Shown here piece after piece: positions 45,397 to 54,984 of a DNA stretch of 64,000 bases. Origin of the DNA: Candidatus Hinthialibacter antarcticus (GTDB lineage Bacteria; Hinthialibacterota; Hinthialibacteria; Hinthialibacterales; Hinthialibacteraceae); assembly GCA_030765645.1 (NCBI GenBank), contig JAVCCE010000066.1:62001-126000 (forward strand), written 5' to 3'. Position 1 is the stretch's first letter, and each line of letters opens with the position of its first letter. The position numbers and the translations under genes were made by a program. The notes under the pieces were generated by a model. That model had not been told where the DNA came from and made no database searches. It saw only the letters and a list, made by a program, of their open reading frames with translations.

Positions 45397-46494
45397 ATGG
45401 AACGGTTACGCATTCTCCATGTAACAAGCGAATGTGGTTGGCGCGGCGGCGAAAACCAGTTGTTGCTATTACTTCGCCAGCAGCGCAAATTGGGGCACAG
45501 CGCCGCCTTGGCTGCGCCGCCAGGGTCAACAATCGCAGACAAATTCCTGCAAGAAGGCGGAGTTTTTTCACTAAAACAGCGCTCTGACTTGGATATTTTC
45601 GCCGCATGGGAATTATCGCACATCATGCAAGCGCATGAATGCGAGGTCATCCATGCGCATACGGGCCGCGCTCATGCAATCGCGGCGTTCGCGAACCGGT
45701 TTAACAAGAGAAATATCCCCCTTATTGTTTCCCGCCGGGTTTCGTTCTCATTAAAAAATTCGCCGTGGAACCGATTAAAATATCAATCTGCAGACCACTT
45801 CATTCCCGTATCAAATGCCGCGCGTACGCCACTATTACAAATAGGCGTGAACGAAAAGGCGATAACAATTATTCCAGACGGCGTTGACGCGGACATGCTT
45901 GAGAGAAAATCGAGACCGGGCATTCGTGAAGAATTCGGAATTTCAGAAAGCGCGTTTGTCGTTGGCAATGTTGCGCATTGTGAACTCAATAAGAACCAAG
46001 CGCTTATTTTGGATGCAGCGCCGGAGATCATTCAAGCGCATCCAGGCATTCAATTTATTATGGTTGGCGACGGCAAAGAACTCAATTCGTTGAAGCAAAA
46101 AACCGCTGAATTAGGCGTTAAAGACAACTTCATCTTTCCCGGATTCAGAAACGATATTGAGCGCTTTTATCAGGCGTTCGATTGCTTTGTCATTACTTCT
46201 CTCGAAGAAGGATTATGTAGTTCGATTTTGGAAGCGCAGTGCTGCGGCGTCCCTGTGGTTGCTACGAGAGCCGGTGGCATTCCAGAAATCATCGAAGATA
46301 AAAATACGGGATTATTGATTGATAAGAGCGACAAAACAGGCCTTGTTGATGCACTCACCAAAATACTAAATGATAGGGAATTTTCCGCGAACCTTGGCTT
46401 AGCCGGAAAAAATTCCGTATTGCAAAACTTCACGATAGAGATCATTGCCGAACAAACGCTGGACGTTTACAGAAAAGTGATCCGCCAGAAGTAA
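45397..46494 (+). CDS. Glycosyltransferase, GT4 family
   Basis: This 365-residue protein has the N-terminal GT-B start LRILHVTSECGWRGGENQLL, then EVIHAHTGRAHAIAAFANRF and VSNAARTPLLQIGV. The donor domain has ITIIPDGVDADMLERKSRPG, FIMVGDGKELNSLKQKTAEL and VITSLEEGLCSSILEAQCCG, followed by VPVVATRAGGIPEIIEDKN; the two glutamates of the GT4 EX7E motif are in the last two. Sugar and acceptor are unknown; lipopolysaccharide or surface-glycan assembly is likely. A perfect hairpin starts at the base after its stop. Confidence 0.92.
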   Translation: MERLRILHVTSECGWRGGENQLLLLLRQQRKLGHSAALAAPPGSTIADKFLQEGGVFSLKQRSDLDIFAAWELSHIMQAHECEVIHAHTGRAHAIAAFANRFNKRNIPLIVSRRVSFSLKNSPWNRLKYQSADHFIPVSNAARTPLLQIGVNEKAITIIPDGVDADMLERKSRPGIREEFGISESAFVVGNVAHCELNKNQALILDAAPEIIQAHPGIQFIMVGDGKELNSLKQKTAELGVKDNFIFPGFRNDIERFYQAFDCFVITSLEEGLCSSILEAQCCGVPVVATRAGGIPEIIEDKNTGLLIDKSDKTGLVDALTKILNDREFSANLGLAGKNSVLQNFTIEIIAEQTLDVYRKVIRQK

Positions 46495-46522
46495 ATTTGG
46501 GCGGGAACGCTCCCGCCCAAAT
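46495..46522. terminator. Bidirectional terminator between convergent genes
   Basis: ATTTGGGCGGGA (46495-46506) and TCCCGCCCAAAT (46511-46522) form a perfect 12-bp stem with an ACGC loop. It fills the 35-base gap between the GT4 gene and the convergent glycoside-hydrolase-like gene. There is no long T-run on either side. Confidence 0.75.
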
Positions 46523-46529
46523 ATTTCGA

Positions 46530-49181
46530 TCAATTGTGCAGTCCTGCTTCACGCACTTCTGATGGATCAAAAATCACGATTTCATACCAGGGCGCCAAGG
46601 GGCCGTTCATCAGGTCTATGGCGAATCCACCGTCGATGTCTTTCGTCGCGTTTTCCACTTCGCCTGCGCGTTGGCCTTGTTCATCCAACGCATAAATTTT
46701 GGCTTCAACGCCTGGGCGTTCCCATTCGATACGAAGAGGAACAGTTTCAATCAACGGCGGGCCGTCGCCCCATTGATTGCCGACGGATGTCTTGGTTTCG
46801 TCTTTCCAAACCATACCTTTGTTTTCGGAGTATCCCGTCGCCATTAACAACCAATGGTCGCCCTCGTTGTCGCTTTTCATCAGGCTTAAAAGGACGTTCG
46901 CCCAATTCTGGACCGTATCGCCGACCGTTAAAACAACGCCGTCTTGCAAGTCGATGAGCCGCCCAGGATTAAACCCGATAAACCCTTTCGTTTGGTCCGC
47001 CATCAATTGGTAATACGCATTCACGCCTTTTTTACGAAACTGAATTTCTTCCGTATCCGTTTCAAGCAAGACGGTCGAGGTCGATGTTTCAGGGTTCTCG
47101 ATTGTCTGCGCTTCATCCACCACGCGCACAGCCGTTCGATGCGTATATGGAGCGAAAGCGTTCACATCGGTATCGAGCAGCGGGCGCGTCCACAGAGAAC
47201 CGTTGCGATCAAAGATGTGATCTAGATAGGTCTCTTTCTGTAATATGCCAATGACGGGGTCGCGGCCAATTTCAATGTCGCCGCGAAGCAACAGGTTTGC
47301 CGCGATAGGCATACACATCATCTTGGGCGTGTTGCCTGTGAAATCAAAAAAACTGTCTATGCTGCGATCGGGGTAGTTGGTGTTGTGGCTGTACGAATAA
47401 TAAAAAATGCCGTCCCAATCTTGAAACGCCGCATAGGCAGCCAGCAACGGGACGCCTTCGGATGCGTACACATTCGGCGATGGATGATTATATTCAGACA
47501 CCGTATAGGGCCGACCTTCGATGCGCGACTGCATCATGTGAAGCAGGGAATTGTCGAGCGTATCGACAATGGAATCGTTCTGGATAACCCAGTCTACGGA
47601 GTCCCATGAATTATTGGGGAAACTGGGATGGCGCCAGTAAGCGTGGTCGTCGATGTAATCATGCGGCAATTGCGACAGCAGCGTACTGAAGCCCATCTGG
47701 CTTCCAGTAATGAGCGATTTGACGCCAAGATCATTGCGTAAGTAATCGTGCATCTCCTGGTTGTATTGCGTTTCGCGTTCAACCAGAAATTCATACCAAT
47801 CGCGCTTGGCTTGAACTGTGCGGCGGGCGAATATGTCACGGCGCATCCAAGCAACGCTGCCGTCTTCAAGCGTTTCGCCTTGCGGCAAACCGTCAAAGCT
47901 GCTTTCGGTAAGGGAGATTCGCGAAGCGGATATACTGCCGAGTTGTCCGCCGAATCCGGTGATATCCATACGCGCGTTTGAATCGCCTTGGCCTGAGCTA
48001 AACAGAAATTCAAACCGCTGCCACTCGCGGGTCAAATTCGCCGACAGGGTCGAATCTAAAAATTGCCAGGGATCATGGTTTTGCCGAATTCCAATATCCA
48101 CGGTTCGCGGGCGGCTGGCTTTCATCCACAAGTCGGCCTTATACACTTTTTCCGGTTCGATGTTCAATCCAGAATAGATCAATTGAACATACCAACTTTG
48201 GTCGCCGACTTGGGTAACCTCAACATTCATCGCCGAATCGCCGTCGGGGCCGTCATTCGCAATCGTTTTTGTCCCCTTGCCATTTTCCGCTTGTTGCAGG
48301 TTCCATCCAGCCAGCCCGCGCGTGAGTTTTTCTTCACCCGACCCGGCGCTGGGCGCTTGCCAGGCGGCGCGCAAGGCGTCTGTGTTTGAATAGCGACCTT
48401 GGAGAAATTCGTTCCAGTCATTTTGCAGGTAGGCCATATATGATTCAGGCGTATTGTCCAAATCATTGTTTCGCCATGCGTTTAACAACCCGGCTTCGTT
48501 GTTGATTTCAACCAGCGCTACGACAGGGTCATCAACGTACCGCAATCCTGTGTAGGGGTTCGTTCGTCCTAAATAATCGCTGGCAAATTCCTTCTGCAGT
48601 TCAATCATTCGGGGAACAAAATGATCTGGCCCCTTGTCGTAGGTCGGCAAACGATCAGTTTGTTCAAAGCCGTCGCCGTTTATCACTTCGCGCCCGACTT
48701 TCAAATTCAAGTTGACGTAGATGCCGTTCTTTTTTAGTTCTGAAATAAAATAATCGAGCCGGTCAATCACGTCCGGGTCGAGCTGTTGCTTATCGGACGT
48801 GCCTTCTTTCCATACGCCGTTGGGGGCGCGTAAAGAATCGTGATGATGAATGCGAACGCAGTTGATCCCGTATTTCGCTAACCGCGACGCGACGCCTTCC
48901 GCGATGTCTTTCGGTGGAAACCCGCCCGAGAAAGAGGTGTTCATTCCTAGAAAACGAATGCGTTTTCCCTCGCCGTCTACCATGCGTCCATTTTCATCAG
49001 TATGGACAAATCCATGCTTGCCCGCAGGCTTTTCTAAGAGGCTGGACACATTGGTAATGCTCTCGGAGCCGTCATTCCAAGGCAATGTGAAGGGCGTGAG
49101 TTGTTGAGATTGAATTGAGAGGTTGAATGCCATGATGCTTGTGATGATGACCATCAGTAGACATTGAATGCGCTGTAGCAT
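46530..49181 (-). CDS. Large secreted glycoside-hydrolase-like protein (GH5-type barrel, CBM-like insert)
   Basis: The ATG at 49181 is preferred since AAGGAAGG lies upstream and the protein then starts with a signal peptide (LQRIQCLLMVIITSIMAFNL). The product is 883 residues. Residues about 60-260 form the first half of a TIM barrel (RIRFLGMNTSFSGGFPPKDI, YGINCVRIHHHDSLRAPNGV, YVNLNLKVGREV, DDPVVALVEINNEAGLLNAW). A beta-sandwich resembling CBM4/9 is inserted at about 290-430 (LTRGLAGWNLQQAENGKGTK). The barrel resumes with SLITGSQMGFSTLL and RPYTVSEYNHPSPNVYAS, where Glu is a likely nucleophile. NNEA would supply the acid/base. Family and substrate are not certain. Confidence 0.82.
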   Translation of the reverse strand: MLQRIQCLLMVIITSIMAFNLSIQSQQLTPFTLPWNDGSESITNVSSLLEKPAGKHGFVHTDENGRMVDGEGKRIRFLGMNTSFSGGFPPKDIAEGVASRLAKYGINCVRIHHHDSLRAPNGVWKEGTSDKQQLDPDVIDRLDYFISELKKNGIYVNLNLKVGREVINGDGFEQTDRLPTYDKGPDHFVPRMIELQKEFASDYLGRTNPYTGLRYVDDPVVALVEINNEAGLLNAWRNNDLDNTPESYMAYLQNDWNEFLQGRYSNTDALRAAWQAPSAGSGEEKLTRGLAGWNLQQAENGKGTKTIANDGPDGDSAMNVEVTQVGDQSWYVQLIYSGLNIEPEKVYKADLWMKASRPRTVDIGIRQNHDPWQFLDSTLSANLTREWQRFEFLFSSGQGDSNARMDITGFGGQLGSISASRISLTESSFDGLPQGETLEDGSVAWMRRDIFARRTVQAKRDWYEFLVERETQYNQEMHDYLRNDLGVKSLITGSQMGFSTLLSQLPHDYIDDHAYWRHPSFPNNSWDSVDWVIQNDSIVDTLDNSLLHMMQSRIEGRPYTVSEYNHPSPNVYASEGVPLLAAYAAFQDWDGIFYYSYSHNTNYPDRSIDSFFDFTGNTPKMMCMPIAANLLLRGDIEIGRDPVIGILQKETYLDHIFDRNGSLWTRPLLDTDVNAFAPYTHRTAVRVVDEAQTIENPETSTSTVLLETDTEEIQFRKKGVNAYYQLMADQTKGFIGFNPGRLIDLQDGVVLTVGDTVQNWANVLLSLMKSDNEGDHWLLMATGYSENKGMVWKDETKTSVGNQWGDGPPLIETVPLRIEWERPGVEAKIYALDEQGQRAGEVENATKDIDGGFAIDLMNGPLAPWYEIVIFDPSEVREAGLHN

Positions 49182-49340
49182 GAGGCGCCTTCCTTTCTTC
49201 GCCAAGATGATTTGTTAACAATTGTATCGTTGTGGTTCGAGTTCTCACTAACGCCGTCTAAAATTGTATGTAATGTAAAATGTTTCCGTAAGCGCAAGAA
49301 GAACATTATTGTGCGCTTGCGGGCGAATTGGAGCGTTTCT

Positions 49341-49754
49341 ATGGTTCGTATGAACCGGAAATCTAAGAAAACATTGGTTGTGTCTGAAGATGGCGTGGGT
49401 CAAACAAAACACGTCATTGAATTTCAATATCAAGATACAACCGATATGCAAACCACCTGGTCTCCACAGATGGATATCTATGAAACGGAAGACGACTTGG
49501 TGATCTTAGTAGAAGCGGCTGGATTGCGGGAAGGTTCGTTACAATTGCACGCCGTCAATAACCGTTTGATTTTGGGAGGAGAGCGTAATCTAAATGAAGA
49601 AGCGCCCATCAGCCGATATCACCAGTTAGAGATTCAATTTACGCCATTTCAAAAAACGATCATTCTTCCGGGCAACATTAGTGAAAAACATGTAAATGCG
49701 GAATATAAGAACGGCCTTCTATCAATTCGCGTGAAAAAAAGGTATATCAAATAG
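49341..49754 (+). CDS. Small heat shock protein, Hsp20/alpha-crystallin family
   Basis: I chose the ATG at 49341 (GGAG a few bases upstream); a longer frame to 49212 adds a basic, Cys-containing stretch not typical for the family. The 137-residue product holds an alpha-crystallin domain: WSPQMDIYETEDDLVILVEA, AGLREGSLQLHAVNNRLILG, FTPFQKTIILPGNISEKHVN and AEYKNGLLSIRVKK, with the GLL/IRV closing strand. It is an ATP-independent holdase. Lon begins nine bases after its stop and HtrA follows, giving a protein-quality-control cluster. Confidence 0.93.
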   Translation: MVRMNRKSKKTLVVSEDGVGQTKHVIEFQYQDTTDMQTTWSPQMDIYETEDDLVILVEAAGLREGSLQLHAVNNRLILGGERNLNEEAPISRYHQLEIQFTPFQKTIILPGNISEKHVNAEYKNGLLSIRVKKRYIK

Positions 49755-49762
49755 CAAATACC

Positions 49763-52186
49763 ATGAACGATATCATCGAAGAAAAACCTGATAAGCAGGA
49801 AGCCATTCAAATTCCCGAATGGTTGCCAGCCGTTCCGTTGCATAATGCGGTTTTGTTTCCCGGCGCAACCGCGCCGATTGCAATATCGAGCGAAGAAGCG
49901 GTGCAGGCAATTGAACTGGCCGCCAAAGGAAACCGCTTGTTTGCCGCCGTTACTTCGAAAGCGGACGACACCGACCCCGTAGAGTCAATCAACGAGATTT
50001 ACCGAATCGGCACCGCAGCGTTTATCATCCGCATGATGCGCGGCCCGGAAGACGTGACCCAACTGGTCACGCGCGGCGTCTCAAAAGTTAAAATCCATTC
50101 GCTGTCCATGCGCGACGGCATCCCCTGGGTCAAAGTCAGCGTTATCCCCGAAGCCGTTGAACGCAGCAGCGCCATCGAAGCGCTGATGCGGCAGTTGGCG
50201 GAGCGTGAAGAGGAACTGATTCGCAATTCGCCAGGCATTCCAAGCGAGTTAGAAGGACTGCCCACTTCATTACAGAACCCACACCGTTTGGCGTATATGG
50301 GGCTGAGTTTAACCCGCAGCGATAAACATGCGCTGCAAAAAGTCTATCAAGTTAAAACTTTAGAACGCAAACTCAAATTGGCCTTAAAAGAAGTCGCCCG
50401 TGAACTCGAAATTGTTGATTTGGGCGGAAAAATCCAAAACGAAATTGAAACCAAACTCAGCCAAACGGAAAAAGAGTATTACCTGCGCGAACAATTGCGC
50501 GCCATCCGTAAAGAGCTAGGCGAAGCGGATGATGAAAACCAGGAAATTGATTTAATCCGTGAACAAATCGAAACCACGCCGCTGCCCGAGTATGTGTTGG
50601 AGAAAGTCGAATCCGAATTGAAACGATTCGAACGGATGCCGAACAGTTCGCCGGAATATCCCATGCAACGGACCTATCTCGAGTGGTTGCTGGAATATCC
50701 CTGGTTAAGAAACACCCAAGATAAAATCGATATCCGCAAGGCGGAACGCATTCTCAACGAAGACCATTACAACATCAAACAAGTCAAAGAGCGCATTCTT
50801 GAATATCTGGCCGTGCGAAAATTAAACCCTAATATCAAAGGGCCGATTCTTTGTTTTGTCGGCCCGCCCGGGGTAGGAAAAACCTCACTGGGGCAGTCCA
50901 TTGCCCGTGCATTGGGGCGCAAGTTCGCGCGGCTTTCATTGGGCGGCGTACACGACGAAGCGGAAATTCGTGGACACCGACGAACTTATATCGGTGCTAT
51001 GCCCGGCGCCATTATTCAGCAAATTAAGCGTTCTCGCACCAATAACCCAGTGTTTATGTTAGATGAAATCGACAAAATCGGACGCGATTTTCGCGGCGAT
51101 CCTTCATCGGCCTTGCTCGAAGTGTTAGACCCGGCGCAAAACCACGCTTTCCGCGACCATTATATGGAAATCGACATCGACCTAAGCCAAGTCTTATTTA
51201 TCGCGACGGCGAACGTGCCCGACCGTATCCAACCGCCGTTGCGCGACCGCATGGAAGAAATCCGCCTGGCGGGGTATACGACGCATGAAAAAGAGCAAAT
51301 CGCGTTACGGTATCTTGTCCCTCGCGCCGTGAAAGAAAATGGTCTCAACCAAGGCGACCTGCAATTTGGGCAAGGCGCTCTCGAACAACTAATTCGCGGC
51401 TACACGCGAGAGGCGGGCGTCCGTAATTTAGAACGACGATTGTTTGCGGTTGCGCGTAAAATTGCCGTAAAGAAAACACGCAACAAATGGCGTCGGGTCA
51501 AAATTACCAAGGCGCGTTTGAATGAAGTTCTCGGCCCCATTCAGTTCACCGAAGAAGTGGCGCAACGGACCGCGCGTCCCGGCGTGGCAACCGGATTGGC
51601 TTGGACGTCAGTCGGCGGCGAAATTCTGTTCGTTGAAGCGCTTCCCGTACGCGGCGGCAAGGGAATTCTGCTGACGGGAAAACTGGGCGACGTTATGAAA
51701 GAATCGGCGCGCGCGGCGATTTCGGTCATCAAATCGCGAAGCCGACACCTGGGCATCGACGAGAAATTTTTTAAAGAGAATGAACTTCACCTTCACGTCC
51801 CCGCTGGCGCAGTCCCAAAAGACGGGCCATCAGCGGGCGTAACCATGGCGACAGCGGTCGCGTCTGCGGCCTTAAGAAAACCCGTCCGCCCCGATCTCGC
51901 CATGACGGGAGAGATCACGCTCTCCGGTCAAGTTTTGCCTGTTGGCGGGATCAAAGAAAAAATAATTGCCGCCCACCGCGCTGGAATCAAAACAATCATG
52001 ATGCCCAAGCGTAATGAAAAAGATTTGGAAGAAATTGATAAAAGCATTCGGAAAGAACTGACATTTATTTTTGCAGAAATGATTGAAGACGTTCTCAAAG
52101 AAGCTCTTGATTCAAGCAAACCAAAGCGTAGAACTACGTCAAAAAAACGCACCTCGCGAAAACAAACATCACGAAGCCGTTCATAA
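49763..52186 (+). CDS. lon: ATP-dependent protease Lon
   Basis: This 807-residue protease degrades damaged and regulatory proteins in the cytoplasm. The N-terminal LON domain starts [21 protein letters not shown] coiled region ([20 protein letters not shown]) leads to Walker [21 protein letters not shown] and Walker [21 protein letters not shown]. The proteolytic Ser is in [18 protein letters not shown] and the Lys in [18 protein letters not shown]. The last 25 residues are a Lys/Arg/Ser/Thr-rich tail not typical of Lon. It is probably cotranscribed with Hsp20. Confidence 0.97.
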   Translation: MNDIIEEKPDKQEAIQIPEWLPAVPLHNAVLFPGATAPIAISSEEAVQAIELAAKGNRLFAAVTSKADDTDPVESINEIYRIGTAAFIIRMMRGPEDVTQLVTRGVSKVKIHSLSMRDGIPWVKVSVIPEAVERSSAIEALMRQLAEREEELIRNSPGIPSELEGLPTSLQNPHRLAYMGLSLTRSDKHALQKVYQVKTLERKLKLALKEVARELEIVDLGGKIQNEIETKLSQTEKEYYLREQLRAIRKELGEADDENQEIDLIREQIETTPLPEYVLEKVESELKRFERMPNSSPEYPMQRTYLEWLLEYPWLRNTQDKIDIRKAERILNEDHYNIKQVKERILEYLAVRKLNPNIKGPILCFVGPPGVGKTSLGQSIARALGRKFARLSLGGVHDEAEIRGHRRTYIGAMPGAIIQQIKRSRTNNPVFMLDEIDKIGRDFRGDPSSALLEVLDPAQNHAFRDHYMEIDIDLSQVLFIATANVPDRIQPPLRDRMEEIRLAGYTTHEKEQIALRYLVPRAVKENGLNQGDLQFGQGALEQLIRGYTREAGVRNLERRLFAVARKIAVKKTRNKWRRVKITKARLNEVLGPIQFTEEVAQRTARPGVATGLAWTSVGGEILFVEALPVRGGKGILLTGKLGDVMKESARAAISVIKSRSRHLGIDEKFFKENELHLHVPAGAVPKDGPSAGVTMATAVASAALRKPVRPDLAMTGEITLSGQVLPVGGIKEKIIAAHRAGIKTIMMPKRNEKDLEEIDKSIRKELTFIFAEMIEDVLKEALDSSKPKRRTTSKKRTSRKQTSRSRS

Positions 52187-52291
52187 AAACCGATAAAACG
52201 ACTGCGAAAGATGAATTACGGTGCGTTACAATTCACCCATGCGCTCGTAATCACTAAACGTATGTTGAATAATTGTTTGGAGGAATACTTG

Positions 52292-53821
52292 ATGAAACGG
52301 TATGAATTCCGGTACCACATTCTCAACATTGCATTGCTCATCGGTCTGGCGATTGCGCCTGCCATCCAATATGCCGAAGCCCAGAACGGAAATTTAGCGA
52401 AGCAACTTTCAAAAGCGTTTCGAAGCGCAATTGAAAAAGTCGAACCCGCCGTGGTCAGCATTCAAGCCGAGCGGAGAACCGAACCAACCCCAAGCGTTCA
52501 AGGAAGCGATGTGCCTGATTGGTTCCGTCAGTTTATGCCGCCTGGGTTCCAGGGCGGGCCTCAAGCGCCGGAACGACGCCAGGAATGGCAGGGAACCGGC
52601 GTTCTCATCAGCCCCGACGGCGAAATTTTGACCAACAACCACGTCATTGCTTATCAAGCGCCGTTAGGCAACAGCATCGAAAATAAAATTGCCGATAAGA
52701 TCAGCGTTACGCTTGCCGACGGAAACTTTTATGAAGCGACGGTCATCGCGACAGATCCGCAAACCGATATTGCTTTAATCAAAATCGACGTAGACGCTAC
52801 CTTGCCCTACGCAACTTTGGGCGATTCAGAACAATTAGAAATTGGCGATTGGGTACTGGCAATCGGCAACCCATTTGGGCTGAGCCATTCTGTCAGCCAG
52901 GGAATCGTCAGCGCGATTGGACGTACGGGGACGGATGTTCCGGTAGGAACCTCCATGTTCTCGATCAAAGACTATATTCAAACCACTGCGGCGATAAATC
53001 CCGGCAACAGCGGCGGGCCGTTGATTAACCTCGACGGTGAAATCATCGGCGTGAATAACGCCATTCAAACTGCGGGCGCCGTCGCAGGCAACATTGGCAT
53101 TGGCTTCGCCATCCCCTCAAAACTCGCCAAGCGAGTCGTGAAAGATTTGAAAGAATTCGGCAAAGTCAACCGCGGCTTCATTGGCGTTGAAATGGAATCT
53201 TCTGACGATTGGCGCGACTACTACCGTGAAGAACACAGCATCAACTACGGCGCCAAAGTCCGCGATATCACCGACGATTCGCCCGCTGAAAAAGCGGAAT
53301 TGAAAGAAGGCGACGTCATTCTGAAAGTCGATGGCGTGAAAGTGCGCGACAATGGACATCTCATCAATCTCGTCACGCAGCGTCTCGCGGGCGATGAAGT
53401 CGAACTCTTAATTTTCCGAGATGGAAAAGAGATCAAGAAAACCGTGACTCTCATGGAGCGCCCGGACCGGATCGCCTCGGCCCAAAGCGACATTGAGCGC
53501 TACCTTGGAATGAAACTGGATTCTCTTACGCCGGAACTCGCTGTTGAGAAAGGCTATTCGGAGACGCTCACAGGCGTGTTGGTCTCTGACGTTGACCCTG
53601 CGGGGCCTGCGGCGGAAAAAAATATCCAAGCCGATGACGTCATTTCTGAAATGAACGACAAAAGCGTGCAAAGTGTTGAAGACGTCGAAGAAATTTTGAC
53701 GGCGATCATTGATGAAATGCGCTCAGAGAATGATGACGACCGTCCCATCCTGTTCAAAGTTCACCGGGCGGGAAGCGGGTCTCACAAATTCGTTGCGCCG
53801 TACATTACATTGCAGGAATAA
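52292..53821 (+). CDS. Periplasmic serine protease, DegP/HtrA family
   Basis: The ATG at 52292 follows GGAGG by 9 bases and opens a signal peptide (MKRYEFRYHILNIALLIGLA, cut near YAEA). The 509-residue product has the trypsin-like triad in LTNNHVIAYQ (His), ATDPQTDIALIKID (Asp) and AINPGNSGGPLINLDGE (Ser), then two PDZ domains (about residues 280-370, with INYGAKVRDITDDSPAEKAE, and about 390-480, with TGVLVSDVDPAGPAAEKNIQ). It degrades or refolds envelope proteins. It follows lon by 105 bases and ends at a strong terminator. Confidence 0.95.
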   Translation: MKRYEFRYHILNIALLIGLAIAPAIQYAEAQNGNLAKQLSKAFRSAIEKVEPAVVSIQAERRTEPTPSVQGSDVPDWFRQFMPPGFQGGPQAPERRQEWQGTGVLISPDGEILTNNHVIAYQAPLGNSIENKIADKISVTLADGNFYEATVIATDPQTDIALIKIDVDATLPYATLGDSEQLEIGDWVLAIGNPFGLSHSVSQGIVSAIGRTGTDVPVGTSMFSIKDYIQTTAAINPGNSGGPLINLDGEIIGVNNAIQTAGAVAGNIGIGFAIPSKLAKRVVKDLKEFGKVNRGFIGVEMESSDDWRDYYREEHSINYGAKVRDITDDSPAEKAELKEGDVILKVDGVKVRDNGHLINLVTQRLAGDEVELLIFRDGKEIKKTVTLMERPDRIASAQSDIERYLGMKLDSLTPELAVEKGYSETLTGVLVSDVDPAGPAAEKNIQADDVISEMNDKSVQSVEDVEEILTAIIDEMRSENDDDRPILFKVHRAGSGSHKFVAPYITLQE

Positions 53822-53842
53822 CAGACAACGGATTGAATCCTA

Positions 53843-53876
53843 AAAAGGCCGCCTCAAATTGGGGCGGCCTTTTTTC
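53843..53876 (+). terminator. Intrinsic terminator after HtrA gene
   Basis: AAAAGGCCGCC pairs with GGCGGCCTTTT around a TCAAATTGG loop and is followed by a T-run. Confidence 0.9.
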
Positions 53877-53898
53877 TCATTATCTTCGGCTTGCATTC

Positions 53899-53927
53899 TT
53901 GACGGAAATCTCATTCCCAAGTAACTT
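53899..53927 (+). promoter_or_regulatory. Possible promoter for tRNA-Glu
   Basis: TTGACG (53899-53904) and TAACTT (53922-53927) are separated by 17 bases, ending 27 bases before the tRNA. The -35 is close to consensus and the -10 is weak. Confidence 0.4.
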
Positions 53928-53954
53928 CATTGTTGTCGTGTAAGTTCAAGGCAT

Positions 53955-54026
53955 GGTCCTATCGTCTAGGGGTTAGGACGGCAGATTCTCATTCTGCAAA
54001 CCGGGGTTCGATTCCCCGTAGGACCA
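53955..54026 (+). tRNA. tRNA-Glu (CTC anticodon)
   Basis: The 72-base cloverleaf has a 7-bp acceptor stem (GGTCCTA with TAGGACC) and discriminator A. The anticodon stem GCAGA/TCTGC encloses TTCTCAT, giving anticodon CTC. The T arm is GGGGTTCGATTCCCC. The 3' CCA is not encoded. CTC reads GAG codons; a UUC-anticodon Glu tRNA must exist elsewhere. The gene converges on the minus-strand gene ending at 54032. Confidence 0.95.
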
Positions 54027-54031
54027 TTTCT

Positions 54032-54724
54032 TTACGTAATTTGCGCCCCTTCGACAAGCTCTCGCCGTCGCGTCTCTTTTTTCTCGCTTTCGATTAATCG
54101 TACGCCGCGAATCACGAATATTAAATCTTGATAATCGTTATTACTCGAAGCCTCCCAGGCAACCACATACCATCCGGGTTTGGTTTGACCGTGTATGCGA
54201 TAGGGAAAAATGCGCGCTTTGCGAATATCAACGCCAAAGCGCTCAATGAGCTGATTGGGCTTGTTTTGGGTGCGTACCGTTTCTCCATCCAGCGAGAAAT
54301 TTTGATTCAACGCATGGCATTGAAGATACAAGCCGAATGGTTCCGCGCCGGGTTGAAACGAATAGACGCCGCCCGGCTTTGAAGCGATTCCATAGATTTG
54401 CGCTTGCCCGTTGCTTGCTTCGTCGCATTCAAACAACCAGCGCAACTCATCAGTTTTAGACGAAGAATAATACCCGATTCGAATTGCGGCTTTTTCGAGT
54501 TCATCATCATCGCCGAATTTCGCAATCGGAAGAATTTCTACTTGTCGCCCCGTCTTCACAAATAGCCCCTGCATCGGGCCTTTTAAACGAATTTCATCTT
54601 GCCATGTCAGATCAAAACCAAATATCGAGAATACGTCCTCGAGAGTCGGCTCCCCCGCGATTATAGGAGCCGCCAGACAGGCCATGAATAATATAAAACT
54701 TAAAAGTTGTTTGTGTAATTTCAT
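54032..54724 (-). CDS. Secreted protein of unknown function
   Basis: This 230-residue protein has a clear signal peptide (LHKQLLSFILFMACLAAPII, cut near IAGE). The mature part is beta-rich with no family I recognise. Notable stretches are FDLTWQDEIRLKGPMQGLFV, AAIRIGYYSSSKTDELRWLF, VYSFQPGAEPFGLYLQCHAL and GWYVVAWEASSNNDYQDLIF. The pattern ends with a basic, Arg/Glu-rich tail. The PFGLYLQ and WYVVAWE phrases recall the PEP-CTERM-like DUF4114 class, but only loosely. Its upstream region is occupied by repeat copy B 25 bases from the start codon. Confidence 0.78.
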   Translation of the reverse strand: MKLHKQLLSFILFMACLAAPIIAGEPTLEDVFSIFGFDLTWQDEIRLKGPMQGLFVKTGRQVEILPIAKFGDDDELEKAAIRIGYYSSSKTDELRWLFECDEASNGQAQIYGIASKPGGVYSFQPGAEPFGLYLQCHALNQNFSLDGETVRTQNKPNQLIERFGVDIRKARIFPYRIHGQTKPGWYVVAWEASSNNDYQDLIFVIRGVRLIESEKKETRRRELVEGAQIT

Positions 54725-54749
54725 CCATCATTCTCAGAATCTATATTTT

Positions 54750-54983
54750 GGTTCTTCCGTAAATTGGATACTTCTTTTATACATTGAATTGAGATTTCGT
54801 TGCATGTGGCATGGGTACAACGCTGCTCGCTTCAGTGCGGGCTTTCAGGCCCTTATGCACAGGCGCTCCCAGAGTTGCACCCATGCCTGATTTAGTTTGT
54901 CATTTATTGATACACTGGGATACGTTTTCGGAATCAAAATCATGGTCATCCATCAATGTAAGTACTCACTTACCGGATGAACC
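54750..54983. mobile_element. MITE-like palindromic element, copy B (234 bp)
   Basis: It starts GGTTCTTCCGTAAATTGGAT and ends TTACCGGATGAACC, the same terminal inverted repeats as copy A. The last 37 bases (54947-54983) are identical to 16029-16065 of copy A. The core from 54823 to 54876 is identical over 54 bases to 15907-15960. The sequence between is only loosely conserved. No exact target duplication is seen; flanks TATATTTT and ATTATTTT are similar. Its right end lies one base from the stop codon of the minus-strand carboxypeptidase gene. Confidence 0.8.
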
Positions 54984-54984
54984 A

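Noticed and set aside
46495-46522. Perfect 12-bp palindrome as a candidate operator or repeat element
   Set aside because: It starts at the base after a stop codon between convergent genes, has no other copy seen here, and is best explained as a terminator.
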